A stretch of DNA of 64,000 bases. Source: Nocardia shimofusensis NBRC 100134. Lineage in GTDB: Bacteria > Actinomycetota > Actinomycetes > Mycobacteriales > Mycobacteriaceae. This document shows, one piece after another, positions 9,351 through 18,031 of the stretch. Location of the stretch: NCBI RefSeq assembly GCF_001613125.1, contig NZ_BDBT01000004.1, forward strand, positions 289,698-353,697, in the 5' to 3' direction. Made by a program: the position numbers and the translations under genes. How positions within the stretch are numbered: the stretch's first letter is position 1; every line of letters starts with the position of its first letter. The notes under the pieces were generated by a model that had not been told where the DNA came from, made no database searches, and saw only the letters and a list, made by a program, of their open reading frames with translations.

Positions 9351-9571
9351 GAATGCACCACCTGCCTAGCCTCGCCGCGCCTACGCGCGCGCTATTGGTC
9401 CTGTGACCGGCTACATACCCGATCGAGGACTAACTGTTACACGCGGGCGGCCCAGGACACGAACTGTCACCTCGTACGCCACCTGGAGCTGCCGCGTGGT
9501 GCACTCCGCGGCGTCCGTGGTACGGCCACGAGATCGCCGTCCGCGACCGGTGCGGCTCGAGGCAAGATCGA

Positions 9572-10333
9572 ATGATGAGCACCACATCCGACCTGCGGCC
9601 CCCGGACGACTCGGACGCCGCGCGCGCAGCGGAGCCGACCGCACCGGGTGGCTCGGCGCCGCAGCAGCCCCCGGCCGCCGGCGGCGTGCCGACGGCCGGG
9701 CTCGATATCGCGAGCTTCCGCGCGCTCGCCCACAGCCGCCTCGAGCGGTTCCCCCGGATCGAGGTCCCCGACGCCCCCGGCATGCGGCGAGCGGCGGTCG
9801 TGCTGTGTGTCGTGCCCGCCGACGCCGGTGAACTCTCGGTGCTCGTGATCAAGCGGGCCTACCGCGGCCGCAATGCCGGGCAGTGGGGACTGCCGGGCGG
9901 ACGGATGGAAGGGGGCGAGACCGCCGAGCAGGCGGCCTTGCGCGAACTGCACGAGGAACTCGCCCTGCCCGCCGATCCGGGCGACATCCTCGGCGTGCTC
10001 GACGACTTCCCGGCCACGTCCGGCTTCGCGATCACTCCGGTGGTGGTGACCATGCCCGACACCGCGGGGCTTCGCCCCGACCCCGGCGAGGTCCACTCGG
10101 TCCACTATGTGCCGCTGACCCGGCTCGGCGCCGAGGACGTGCCGCACTGGCTGCGCCGCGAGGACGCCCCCGACGGACCGGACCTGTTGCAGATGCGGCT
10201 CGGCCCCGCGATGACCATCCACGCACCGACCGGCGCGATGCTCTGGCAGTTCCGCGAGGTCGTCCTGCTCGGCAGCGCTCCCGCCGAGGCCAGGGTCGCG
10301 CACTTCGCCCAACCCGACTGGACCCGCCGGTGA
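9572..10333 (+). CDS. Nudix hydrolase
   Basis: A 253-residue protein with a complete Nudix box: G, five residues, E, seven residues, RELHEEL (GGRMEGGETAEQAALRELHE). This is the Mg-dependent pyrophosphohydrolase signature. The N-terminal 65 residues are low-complexity and Pro/Ala-rich. The conserved fold starts near residue 66 (MRRAAVVLCVVPADAGELSVLVIKRA), typical of the group related to CoA- or NTP-acting hydrolases; the substrate cannot be assigned. Two adjacent ATGs (9572, 9575) are possible starts and no strong ribosome site is seen. Confidence 0.88.
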   Translation: MMSTTSDLRPPDDSDAARAAEPTAPGGSAPQQPPAAGGVPTAGLDIASFRALAHSRLERFPRIEVPDAPGMRRAAVVLCVVPADAGELSVLVIKRAYRGRNAGQWGLPGGRMEGGETAEQAALRELHEELALPADPGDILGVLDDFPATSGFAITPVVVTMPDTAGLRPDPGEVHSVHYVPLTRLGAEDVPHWLRREDAPDGPDLLQMRLGPAMTIHAPTGAMLWQFREVVLLGSAPAEARVAHFAQPDWTRR

Positions 10334-10335
10334 AT

Positions 10336-10352
10336 CGGCGATAGTTTCGCCG
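10336..10352. terminator. Small stem-loop after the Nudix gene
   Basis: CGGCGA (10336-10341) pairs with TCGCCG (10347-10352) around TAGTT, directly after the Nudix stop codon. Short stem, moderate likelihood of a terminator. Confidence 0.4.
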
Positions 10353-10456
10353 CGCCGAGGTTCGCCCGGAATGCTCGCGGCCGACCCCTGGACATAGCAG
10401 GATCGAAGCATCGCATCGGAATTCGGGATCGTCCCCGGCGGAAGGAATGGAGCGCC

Positions 10457-11293
10457 ATGAGTGACGTTCTGGTCGTGATCGGCATCGGCGGCATGGGAGT
10501 GGCGATCGCCCGCAGGCTGGGCCCGGGCCGCCCGGTGCTGCTGGCCGACTTCGACGACGCGGCACTCCACAACGTGGCCGAAAGCCTGCGCGGCGACGGC
10601 TACGACGTCCACACCCAGCAGGTCGATGTCTCCGATCCCGCGGCGGTGGCGGCGCTGGCCGCCCGCGCGGCCGACCTCGGCGCGGTCACCGCGATGGCCC
10701 ACACCGCGGGCCTCTCGCCCACCCAGGCCTCGGCCGCCGCGATCCTCGGCGTGGACCTGGCTGGCGTCGCCTACGTGCTCGACGAATTCGGCAAGGTCGT
10801 CGCACCCGGCGGCGCGGGCGTGGTGATCGCCAGCATGGCGGGCAGCCTGACGGCCGGGGCGCTGCCCGCCGAGATGGAGACCGCGCTCGCCCGCACTCCC
10901 TCGGGTGAACTGCTCGCCCTGCCCTTCCTGCAGGAGAGCGCCGTGCCCGACGCCGGCGCCGCCTACGCATTCGCCAAGCGCGGCAACCAGCTTCGCGTTC
11001 AGGCCGCAAGCCTCGCCTGGGGCGCCCGTGGCGCGCGCGTCAACAGCATCAGCCCCGGCGTGATCTCCACTCCCATGGGCCGCGAGGAACTGGCCGGTGA
11101 CTCCGGCGCCGGCATGCGCGCGATGATCGCGGGCTCGGGCACCGGCCGGGTCGGGACCCCCGCCGACATCGCCGCGGCTGTCGCCTTCCTGCTCGGCCCC
11201 GAGTCGACCTTCGTCACCGGCACCGACCTGCTCGTCGACGGCGGTGTGGTCGCGGCGGTACGCAGCGGCGCGGTCCAGCTCGGCGCGAGCTGA
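10457..11293 (+). CDS. Short-chain dehydrogenase/reductase with atypical nucleotide motif
   Basis: A 278-residue SDR-fold oxidoreductase. Ser in VVIASMAG and the YxxxK pair in AYAFAKRGN are in place, as is the C-terminal FVTGTDLLVDGG. The N-terminal glycine motif reads VIGIGGMGVA instead of TGxxxGxG, and the acidic residue after it (LLADFDD) favours NAD(H). Substrate unknown. Preceded by GGAAGGAATGGAG, a good ribosome site. Ends 13 bases before the convergent Mce-associated gene. Confidence 0.85.
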   Translation: MSDVLVVIGIGGMGVAIARRLGPGRPVLLADFDDAALHNVAESLRGDGYDVHTQQVDVSDPAAVAALAARAADLGAVTAMAHTAGLSPTQASAAAILGVDLAGVAYVLDEFGKVVAPGGAGVVIASMAGSLTAGALPAEMETALARTPSGELLALPFLQESAVPDAGAAYAFAKRGNQLRVQAASLAWGARGARVNSISPGVISTPMGREELAGDSGAGMRAMIAGSGTGRVGTPADIAAAVAFLLGPESTFVTGTDLLVDGGVVAAVRSGAVQLGAS

Positions 11294-11306
11294 GCGCTGC
11301 CGGCGA

Positions 11307-11858
11307 CTAGACCGGCTCGAACTGGGAGATCCGCCAGGAATCGTCGACCTTCGTGAGGCTGACCCGCACGCTGCTCGCCGTCATCGCCGGATCGGGTTTC
11401 TCGGCGCTGGTGGTGGTCTGGTTGATGAACACCAGCACCACGGCGCGGTCCGGGGTGAGTTCGGCGACGGCGGCGCGGACGACGGCGGCATCGGTGGCGA
11501 CCGATTTCTCCTTGGCCGCCGGGGCGACGATCTGCTGGGTGAACTGGCTGTAGTAGGCGAGGAAGTCGCCGGTGAGATGTGTTTTGGCCGAAGCGAAGTC
11601 GGCGTCGATGGTGTCGGGGGCGTAGGAGAGCAGCGCGACCGTTCCGGTGGTCGCGGCGTCGACGACCGACCGTTCTGCCGCGTCGTCGACGTGGCTGTCG
11701 GTGCGGTACTGGGTCGCCCACAGGGTGACCGTGAGCGCGGCCGCGGCGATCGCGAGGATCGACAGCACGGTGATGCCGCGTTCGGTGCGGAGCAGGTGGA
11801 GTACCCGGCGTGGGCCGCTCACGAGGTGGCGTGTCGTTGTCCCGGCGCGAACTGTCAT
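11307..11858 (-). CDS. Mce-associated membrane protein (Mas/Mam-like), short form
   Basis: A 183-residue single-pass membrane protein with a basic N terminus, one membrane helix at about 29-48 (ITVLSILAIAAAALTVTLWA) and an extracytoplasmic domain of the NTF2-like type seen in Mce-associated proteins (SYAPDTIDADFASAKTHLTGDFLAYYSQF, ending DSWRISQFEPV). Mycobacterial relatives such as OmamA/Rv0199 stabilise Mce transporters. The start overlaps the stop of the upstream paralogue (ATGA). The pair is divergent from the mce-locus operon. Confidence 0.85.
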   Translation of the reverse strand: MTVRAGTTTRHLVSGPRRVLHLLRTERGITVLSILAIAAAALTVTLWATQYRTDSHVDDAAERSVVDAATTGTVALLSYAPDTIDADFASAKTHLTGDFLAYYSQFTQQIVAPAAKEKSVATDAAVVRAAVAELTPDRAVVLVFINQTTTSAEKPDPAMTASSVRVSLTKVDDSWRISQFEPV

Positions 11859-12844
11859 GGCACGAACTCGACTTTCGACATCTTGATCGTGTCTCCTTCC
11901 CTGGTCACTGTCACACTCAACCGCCAGGCGCGCGGTTCCTCCTGCGCCCCGGCGGAATTGGTGACCTGCGAGGTGGCTGCGACGAGGACGACCGCGGAGT
12001 CCTCGGTCATCGACTCGACGGCGGCGGAATTCACCGTGCCCGCGGTGGCGACCTGTGACTGCTGGATGACCGAGGTGAAGTCCTGGGACCGGCTCTCGAA
12101 GTCGTCACGGAAGGCCCCGGTCGAATGCTCGAGCACCCGCCGCACATCCTGTTCGGCCCGGCTGAAATCCAGCGAGGTCAGCGCGACCACTCCCGCTCGC
12201 GCCGCCTCGGTGAACTCCACCTTGCGCTGATTCGCCTGCACCGTCTGCTGGTGGTGGTGGACCATCAGCCCGCTCACCGTGCCGGATACCGCGATCAGCG
12301 CGATCGCGATCGCGCCGATGAGCGCCCGCGCATTCGGCGCGCGCCACGAGCGACCCGGCGAGGCGACGGTGACCTCGGTCGCGGAGCGTTCGTCCGCGGA
12401 GTCGTCGTCCCCGGACTGTTCGCCTGTGCGGTCGGCGCTTGTCGAGCTGCCCTCTGCCGCGGCCGTCGGCGAGTCGGTCCCGTGATCGACACCGGGGTCC
12501 TTCGCCTCCGGCTCTTCCTCCGCCGCGACCGAATTCGCCGCCGTGGTCGCGCGCCTGCGTAATCGGGTGGCCCGCGCGCGTGCCCGGGCCGCGGCGGCGA
12601 CCGCTTCCGCCGCGGCTGCTTCGGCCTCGGCTTCCTCGGCCGCCAGCCGAAGCTCGTCGAGGGTGGGTAGCGCGCCGATCCGGTCTACGGCGCCATCCGG
12701 ACCAGGGGACGCGGCCGGGCCATCCGGTGGCGCGACGGCCGCACGGTCGGCGGTGGTGTCGAGCGAACGGCCCGGGGGAGTGTCGGGAATGTCGACGGGA
12801 CCGCCGGGGTCTGCGCGGTTGTCGCTGTCGGTGAGCTGGGTCAT
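11855..12844 (-). CDS. Mce-associated membrane protein, long form with charged cytoplasmic extension
   Basis: A 329-residue protein with the same architecture as its downstream neighbour, preceded by about 165 residues of disordered and helical sequence: Pro/Ala/Asp-rich, then an Ala/Glu/Arg-rich probable coiled coil (LAAEEAEAEAAAAEAVAAAA). The membrane helix is at about 172-194 (ALIGAIAIALIAVSGTVSGLMV). The outer domain contains FTEAARAGVVALTSLDFSRAEQDVRRVLEHSTGAF, the hallmark of Mce-associated proteins. The ATG at 12844 is preferred; the frame is open further upstream without a ribosome site. Probably an accessory subunit of the mce transporter encoded on the other strand. Confidence 0.85.
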   Translation of the reverse strand: MTQLTDSDNRADPGGPVDIPDTPPGRSLDTTADRAAVAPPDGPAASPGPDGAVDRIGALPTLDELRLAAEEAEAEAAAAEAVAAAARARARATRLRRRATTAANSVAAEEEPEAKDPGVDHGTDSPTAAAEGSSTSADRTGEQSGDDDSADERSATEVTVASPGRSWRAPNARALIGAIAIALIAVSGTVSGLMVHHHQQTVQANQRKVEFTEAARAGVVALTSLDFSRAEQDVRRVLEHSTGAFRDDFESRSQDFTSVIQQSQVATAGTVNSAAVESMTEDSAVVLVAATSQVTNSAGAQEEPRAWRLSVTVTREGDTIKMSKVEFVP

Positions 12845-12964
12845 CGCCGAATCCTCGGTGTGGGAACGGATCACGGGTCGATCCGCGATCGTTCGACGGC
12901 TCTCAGTTGTGCCACGGTATCGGGCCTGCCCTGCCACGTGGGACGGCTTGGATTATCCCGATAT

Positions 12965-12979
12965 GAGAATGACATTATC
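12965..12979. promoter_or_regulatory. Candidate operator, GAGAAT-N3-ATTCTC type
   Basis: GAGAATGACATTATC is a 15-bp inverted repeat with one mismatch (GAGAAT, 3-base spacer, ATTATC). It has the same architecture as the perfect site at 52859-52873 in the catabolic island. It lies 233 bases upstream of the acyl-CoA synthetase start and 121 bases upstream of the leftward Mce-associated gene. Confidence 0.5.
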
Positions 12980-13084
12980 ACGAATCGCCGCGCGGAGATC
13001 GGCTGTTTACCGTGGTCACCAAAGGGGTGTGGCGACCGAATCGCACCCTGATGCCGCTTCGAGGAGTGCCTGGCGTCACGTGGT

Positions 13085-13099
13085 GAGTATGTTATTCTC
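13085..13099. promoter_or_regulatory. Candidate operator, GAGAAT-N3-ATTCTC type, second site
   Basis: GAGTATGTTATTCTC has one mismatch to the perfect inverted repeat GAGAAT-N3-ATTCTC and lies 99 bases upstream of the synthetase start. A further half-conserved copy (GAGAAT-GCC-AATATC) follows at 13107-13121, so the region may bind several dimers. Confidence 0.5.
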
Positions 13100-13197
13100 G
13101 CATTGAGAGAATGCCAATATCGTCAGCGGGCGGACAGTGGGGTTTGCCGACCCACGTGCTGCGGCTCCCGTGGCGAGGCTCGCGGAGAGGGTGCGGG

Positions 13198-14748
13198 ATG
13201 AGCGTGTCATTGCTGCTCGATATGGCGGCTTCGAGCGACCCGGATCGGACAGCGGTCGTCTGCGACGATGTGCGCTGGACGGCCGTCCGGCTCGCCGAAC
13301 TCGCCGACGGTGGCGGCGCGCGGATCGCGGGCTCGGGATGCCGGAGCGTGGCCTATATCGGCACCGGCGGGCCGATGCTCCCGTTGCTGATCTTCGCCTC
13401 GGCGCGCGCCGGCGTGCCGTTCACGCCGTTGAACTACCGGCTCAGCGGCGCCGCGCTGCTCGAACTGCTCGCCCGTCTGGACTCACCGCTACTGGTGTGC
13501 GATGTCGAATACATCGACGCCGTAGCCGATTTCGGCGGCACCACGATCACCTCGGACGACTTCGTCGGACAGTCCGCCGAGGGCGGCGCCCTCGCGGCGC
13601 CGGGCGAGGACGAGATCGCGGTGGTCCTGTTCACCTCCGGCACCACCTCGGCGCCCAAGGCCGTCGAACTGACCCATGCCAACTTGGTCAGCTACATCAC
13701 CGGCACCGTCGAATTCGCCTCCGCCGCACCGGGGGACGCCGCGCTGATCAGCGTGCCGCCCTATCACATCGCCGGCGTCAGCGCGGTGCTGTCCAACCTC
13801 TACGCGGGCCGGAAACTGGTCTATCTGCGCCAGTTCGATCCCGTACGCTGGCTGAGCCTGGTCGCCGAGGAACGCATCACCAGCGCGACGGTGGTGCCGA
13901 CCATGCTGGACCGGATCGTCACCGCACTCGAACACACCGGCGCGGACCTGACGAGCCTGCGAACCCTCGCCTACGGCGGAGCCAAGGTCGCGCTCCCGCT
14001 GGTGCGCAAGGCACTCGAACTCATGCCCGAGGTCGGTTTCGTCAACGCCTACGGCCTGACCGAGACCAGTTCGACCATCGCCGTTCTCGGCCCCGACGAC
14101 CACCGCGAGGCGCATGCCGCCACCGACCCGGAGGTCGCGAGGAGGCTGTCCTCGGTGGGGAAGCCGGTGCCCGGCATCGAACTGCAGATCCGCGACGAAC
14201 TCGGGGCGGTGTTGCCCGCAGGCGAGACGGGGGAACTGTTCGTGCGCGGCCCGCAGGTCTCCGGCCGCTATACCGGCATCGGCTCGGTCCTCGACGCCGA
14301 CGGCTGGTTCCCGACCCGCGACATCGCGAGTCTGGACGCCGACGGCTACCTGTTCATCGGCGGCCGCTCCGACGACACCATCATCCGCGGCGGCGAGAAC
14401 ATCGCGCCCGCCGAGATCGAGGACGTCCTGGTCGAACACGACGCGGTGCGCGAGGTCGCGGTGGTCGGCCTGGAGGACGCCCAGTGGGGCCAGATCATCG
14501 TCGCGGTCGTGGTGCCCGCCGGACCCACCGACCCCGATCCCGCAGAGCTGCGTGAGTTCGTCCGCGCCCGCCTGCGCGGCTCGCGGACTCCCGACCGCGT
14601 CGTCTTCCGCGACGAACTGCCCACCACTCCCACCGGGAAGGTGGTTCGTCGCACTCTCGTCGGCGACCTCCAGGACGACGGGCTGCCCGATGTCGACCCC
14701 GAGGCTGCCGGCGCGCAGCGGGCAGACAGCGCACCCCGGCCTTCCTGA
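13198..14748 (+). CDS. Acyl-CoA synthetase (FadD-like, class I adenylate-forming) heading the mce operon
   Basis: A 516-residue AMP-forming acyl-CoA ligase, expected to activate an imported carboxylic acid with ATP and CoA. The P-loop is VLFTSGTTSAPKAVELTH (about 145-162), with NAYGLTETS near 285, GWFPTRDIASLDADGYLFIGGRSDD in the hinge and the A10 motif TPTGKVVRRTLV with the catalytic Lys near 483. The ATG at 13198 follows GGAGAGGGTGCGG; the frame is open upstream to 13111 but without domain sequence. First gene of the rightward mce operon, as fadD5 is in mycobacterial mce1. The exact acyl substrate is unknown. Confidence 0.92.
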   Translation: MSVSLLLDMAASSDPDRTAVVCDDVRWTAVRLAELADGGGARIAGSGCRSVAYIGTGGPMLPLLIFASARAGVPFTPLNYRLSGAALLELLARLDSPLLVCDVEYIDAVADFGGTTITSDDFVGQSAEGGALAAPGEDEIAVVLFTSGTTSAPKAVELTHANLVSYITGTVEFASAAPGDAALISVPPYHIAGVSAVLSNLYAGRKLVYLRQFDPVRWLSLVAEERITSATVVPTMLDRIVTALEHTGADLTSLRTLAYGGAKVALPLVRKALELMPEVGFVNAYGLTETSSTIAVLGPDDHREAHAATDPEVARRLSSVGKPVPGIELQIRDELGAVLPAGETGELFVRGPQVSGRYTGIGSVLDADGWFPTRDIASLDADGYLFIGGRSDDTIIRGGENIAPAEIEDVLVEHDAVREVAVVGLEDAQWGQIIVAVVVPAGPTDPDPAELREFVRARLRGSRTPDRVVFRDELPTTPTGKVVRRTLVGDLQDDGLPDVDPEAAGAQRADSAPRPS

Positions 14749-14854
14749 TGCCCTCCGACGAGCCCGGCGCGGCACCACCCTGATCCAGACCTCGACCCGA
14801 CCACGGCACGTCCGTCGAACCAGTCAACACACCGATTTCCGCGAGTGGGGAAGC

Positions 14855-16345
14855 ATGTCAACCGAAACCACCACCCCCGCGCCCACGGCGCCCTCGAATC
14901 TCGAACGCCACCTGCTCATCGACGGTCGGTTGGTGAGCCGTGAGGTCACCTTCCCGACCCTGAACCCCGCCACCGGCGAGGTCCTCGGCCATGCCCCGGA
15001 CGCGAGTGTGGCCGACGTGAACGCCGCGGTCGCCGCGGCCCGCCGCGCTTTCGACGAGACCACCTGGGCCACCGACCGCGAGTTCCGCATCCACTGTCTC
15101 GACCAGCTCCACAACGCCCTGGTCGAGCACCGGGAAGAGCTGCGGGAACTGACCATCGCCGAAGTCGGCGCGACCCGTCTGCTCACCACCGCCCAGGTCG
15201 ATTCGCCCATCGAGATCGTGCGGTACTACGCCGACCTGCTGCGGACCTACCCGTTCACCGAGGAACTCGGCGAGGCGGAGGTCAGGGGGTCCAAGCACCG
15301 GCGGTGGGTGGAGAAGGAAGGCGCGGGCGTGGTCAGCGCCATCGTGGCCTACAACTACCCCAACCAGCTCGCCCTCGCCAAGCTCGCGCCCGCGCTGGCC
15401 GCCGGATGCACCGTGGTGCTCAAGGGCGCGCCGGACACCCCGCTGGTCACCCTCGCGATCGGCGAGATCATCGCCCGCCACACCGATATCCCGGCCGGCG
15501 TGGTGAACGTGCTGACCTCCTCGGACCCGGCGATCGGCGTGGTGATGACCACCCACGACGACGTCGACATGATCACCTTCACCGGATCGACGGCCACCGG
15601 CAAGCGCATCATGGCGGCCGCGAGTGAGACCGTGAAGAAGGTCTTTCTCGAGCTCGGCGGCAAATCGGCGATGATCGTGCTCGACGACCTCGACACCGCC
15701 GGCCTCGGGCTCCCCGCCATGTTCGCCGCGTTCAGCCAGTGCTCGCACGCCGGCCAGGGCTGCGCGCTGACCTCCCGGTTGCTGGTGCCCCGGGAACGTC
15801 ACGACGAACTCGTCGCCATGCTGGCCACGAACTTCTCGAACATCACCTACGGCGACCCGGCCCACCCGCACACCTATATGGGCCCGCTCATCAGCGAACG
15901 CCAGCGCGACAAGGTCGACGGCATGGTCCGCCGCGCGGTCGCCGACGGCGCGACGCTGGTCACCGGTGGCGAACGCGTCGATCCCGGCTTCTTCTACACC
16001 CCGACGCTGCTGACGAATGTGGACCCCGACAGCGAGATCGCCCAGGAAGAAGTCTTCGGGCCGGTCCTGGTGGTGATCCCGTTCGACACCGACGACGACG
16101 CGGTCCGCATCGCCAACAATTCGAAATACGGTCTGGCAGGAGCGGTCTACAGCGCCGACGAGGCCAGAGCCGTCGCCGTCGCCCGCCGCATCCGGGCCGG
16201 AGCGTTCAGCATCAACGGCGGTCACTACTTCGGCCCGGAGACGCCTTTCGGCGGCTTCAAGCAGTCGGGCATCGGCCGGGAGATGGGCGCGGCCGGGCTC
16301 GAGGAGTTCCTGGAAAGCAAGACCTTCGCGACCATCGTCGGGTGA
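14855..16345 (+). CDS. Aldehyde dehydrogenase family protein
   Basis: A 496-residue NAD(P)-dependent aldehyde dehydrogenase. The catalytic Glu sits in FLELGGKSAMIV (about 270) and the nucleophilic Cys in SHAGQGCALTSR (about 303). AIVAYNYPNQLALAKLAPALAAG and FTGSTATGKRI form the cofactor site, and EEVFGPVLVVIPF is conserved near the end. The N replacing the usual P/W in AYNYPN is typical of one actinobacterial subfamily. It lies between the synthetase and yrbEA, which is unusual for mce loci and suggests that an alcohol or aldehyde group on the imported compound is oxidised. Ribosome site GTGGGGAAGC before ATG 14855. Confidence 0.92.
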   Translation: MSTETTTPAPTAPSNLERHLLIDGRLVSREVTFPTLNPATGEVLGHAPDASVADVNAAVAAARRAFDETTWATDREFRIHCLDQLHNALVEHREELRELTIAEVGATRLLTTAQVDSPIEIVRYYADLLRTYPFTEELGEAEVRGSKHRRWVEKEGAGVVSAIVAYNYPNQLALAKLAPALAAGCTVVLKGAPDTPLVTLAIGEIIARHTDIPAGVVNVLTSSDPAIGVVMTTHDDVDMITFTGSTATGKRIMAAASETVKKVFLELGGKSAMIVLDDLDTAGLGLPAMFAAFSQCSHAGQGCALTSRLLVPRERHDELVAMLATNFSNITYGDPAHPHTYMGPLISERQRDKVDGMVRRAVADGATLVTGGERVDPGFFYTPTLLTNVDPDSEIAQEEVFGPVLVVIPFDTDDDAVRIANNSKYGLAGAVYSADEARAVAVARRIRAGAFSINGGHYFGPETPFGGFKQSGIGREMGAAGLEEFLESKTFATIVG

Positions 16346-16354
16346 GGCGCGGCG

Positions 16355-17152
16355 ATGACACGGACACGGCGCGCGTGGACGCCGGCGGCGGTGGATCGGG
16401 CGGCTCGGCCGTTCGAACTCGTCGGCGGCCTGTTCGCCATGTCCGCCGACGCGGTGCGCTTCGCCTTCCGTAGACCGTTTCAGGCCAGAGAGTTCTTCGA
16501 ACAGTCCTGGTTCATCGTGCGGGTCTCGCTGGTGCCGACTCTGCTGGTGGCCATCCCGTTCACGGTGCTGGTCAGTTTCACCCTCAACATTCTGTTGCGC
16601 GAGCTGGGCGCCGCCGATCTCAGCGGCGCGGGCGCGGCGTTCGGCGCGGTCACCCAGGTGGGTCCGATGGTGACCGTGCTGATCGTGGCCGGCTCCGGCG
16701 CGACCGCCATGTGCGCGGACCTCGGCTCGCGCACCATCCGGGAGGAGATCGACGCCATGCAGGTGCTCGGCATCGACCCGGTGCAACGGCTGGTCACCCC
16801 GCGCATGCTCGCCTCCGGCCTGGTGGCGTTCCTGCTCAACAACCTGGTATGCGTGATCGGCATCCTCGGCGGCTACATGTTCTCGGTCTATGTGCAGGAT
16901 GTGAATCCGGGCGCGTTCGCCGCGGGCATCACTCTGCTGACCGGGATCGACGAGGTGCTCATCTCCTCGGTGAAGGCGTTGCTGTTCGGGCTGGTCGCCG
17001 GGCTGGTCGCCTGTTATCGCGGGCTGATCGTCACCGGCGGCGCGAAGGCGGTGGGCAACGCGGTCAACGAGACCGTGGTCTACGCCTTCATGTCGCTGTT
17101 CGTGATCAATGTGGTCGTCACGGCCATCGGAATCCAGATGACGGTGCGCTGA
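16355..17152 (+). CDS. yrbEA: YrbE-type (MlaE family) ABC permease, subunit A of Mce transporter
   Basis: A 265-residue integral membrane permease of the MlaE/YrbE family, which with YrbEB and the Mce proteins forms an ATP-driven lipid or steroid importer. Visible family features are the coupling-helix motif DLGSRTIREEIDAMQVLGIDPVQRLVTPRMLA (about 128-160) and five or so membrane segments. It begins 10 bases after the aldehyde dehydrogenase stop and overlaps yrbEB by TGATG. The MceG-type ATPase is not in this window and is expected elsewhere in the genome. Confidence 0.95.
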   Translation: MTRTRRAWTPAAVDRAARPFELVGGLFAMSADAVRFAFRRPFQAREFFEQSWFIVRVSLVPTLLVAIPFTVLVSFTLNILLRELGAADLSGAGAAFGAVTQVGPMVTVLIVAGSGATAMCADLGSRTIREEIDAMQVLGIDPVQRLVTPRMLASGLVAFLLNNLVCVIGILGGYMFSVYVQDVNPGAFAAGITLLTGIDEVLISSVKALLFGLVAGLVACYRGLIVTGGAKAVGNAVNETVVYAFMSLFVINVVVTAIGIQMTVR

Positions 17153-18027
17153 TGACGGAACAACCCGTGACCGCCGAAATCGCGACCTTCGCCACCCGCT
17201 ACCCGCTGTTCGTGCGGCGGGTCCGCAAGCCGATCGCCGTCGCCGGTCAGGTCGGCGACCACGCCATCTTCTACGTCAAAGCCCTGGCTGTCGCCCCGTT
17301 CGCGGCCTGGCATCACCGCCGCGAGACCGTCCGCCTGATCGCCGAGATCAGCATGGGCACAGGCGCTCTGGCGGTCTTCGGCGGCACGGTGGTGATCGTC
17401 GGCTTCCTCACCCTGGCCACCGGCGGCACGCTCGCCGTGCAGGGCTACAGCTCGCTGGGCGATATCGGCATCGAGGCGCTCACCGGCTTCCTCGCCGCCT
17501 TCATCAATGTGCGTATCTCCGCGCCCGTGGTCGCGGGCATAGGCCTGGCGGCGACCTTCGGCGCGGGCACCACGGCCCAGCTGGGCGCGATGCGTATCAA
17601 CGAGGAGATCGACGCCTTGGAGTCGCTGGCGATCGAGCCGATCGCCTACCTGGTCGGCACCCGTCTGGTCGCCGGGATGATCGCCATCACCCCGCTCTAC
17701 GCGCTGGCCGTGGTGGCCTCCTTCATCGCCAGCCGGTTCACCACGGTGGTCCTGCTCGGGCAGTCCTCGGGCCTCTACAACCACTACTTCTCGACATTCC
17801 TGAATCCGATCGACCTGCTGTGGTCGTTCGTGCAGGCGCTGGCGATGGCCTTGACGGTGCTGCTGATCCACACCTTCTTCGGCTTCTTCGCCGCGGGCGG
17901 TCCGGCCGGGGTGGGGATCGCGGTGGGCAATGCCGTGCGCACCTCGCTGATCGCCATCGTCTCGGTCACCCTGCTGGTCTCGTTGGCGGTCTACGGCGCC
18001 GACGGCAACTTCGATCTGTCCGGGTAG
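17152..18027 (+). CDS. yrbEB: YrbE-type (MlaE family) ABC permease, subunit B of Mce transporter
   Basis: A 291-residue partner permease with the same fold. The conserved coupling motif is TAQLGAMRINEEIDALESLAIEPIAYLVGTRLVAG (about 143-175) and the C terminus is GPAGVGIAVGNAVRTSLIAIV. Starts at ATG 17152, sharing one base with the yrbEA stop, so the two permeases are translationally coupled and presumably made in equal amounts. Confidence 0.95.
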   Translation: MTEQPVTAEIATFATRYPLFVRRVRKPIAVAGQVGDHAIFYVKALAVAPFAAWHHRRETVRLIAEISMGTGALAVFGGTVVIVGFLTLATGGTLAVQGYSSLGDIGIEALTGFLAAFINVRISAPVVAGIGLAATFGAGTTAQLGAMRINEEIDALESLAIEPIAYLVGTRLVAGMIAITPLYALAVVASFIASRFTTVVLLGQSSGLYNHYFSTFLNPIDLLWSFVQALAMALTVLLIHTFFGFFAAGGPAGVGIAVGNAVRTSLIAIVSVTLLVSLAVYGADGNFDLSG

Positions 18028-18031
18028 GTGA

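Larger units (their letters stand above)
12845..13197. other. Divergent promoter region between Mce-associated genes and the mce operon
   Basis: 353 bases without a gene, clearly AT-richer than its surroundings around 12955-13125. It contains GAGAATGACATTATC at 12965-12979, GAGTATGTTATTCTC at 13085-13099 and a weaker related site at 13107-13121. The sequence GCATT-GAGAG-AATGC at 13100-13114 adds a further inverted repeat. It likely contains the main promoter of the mce locus. Confidence 0.6.
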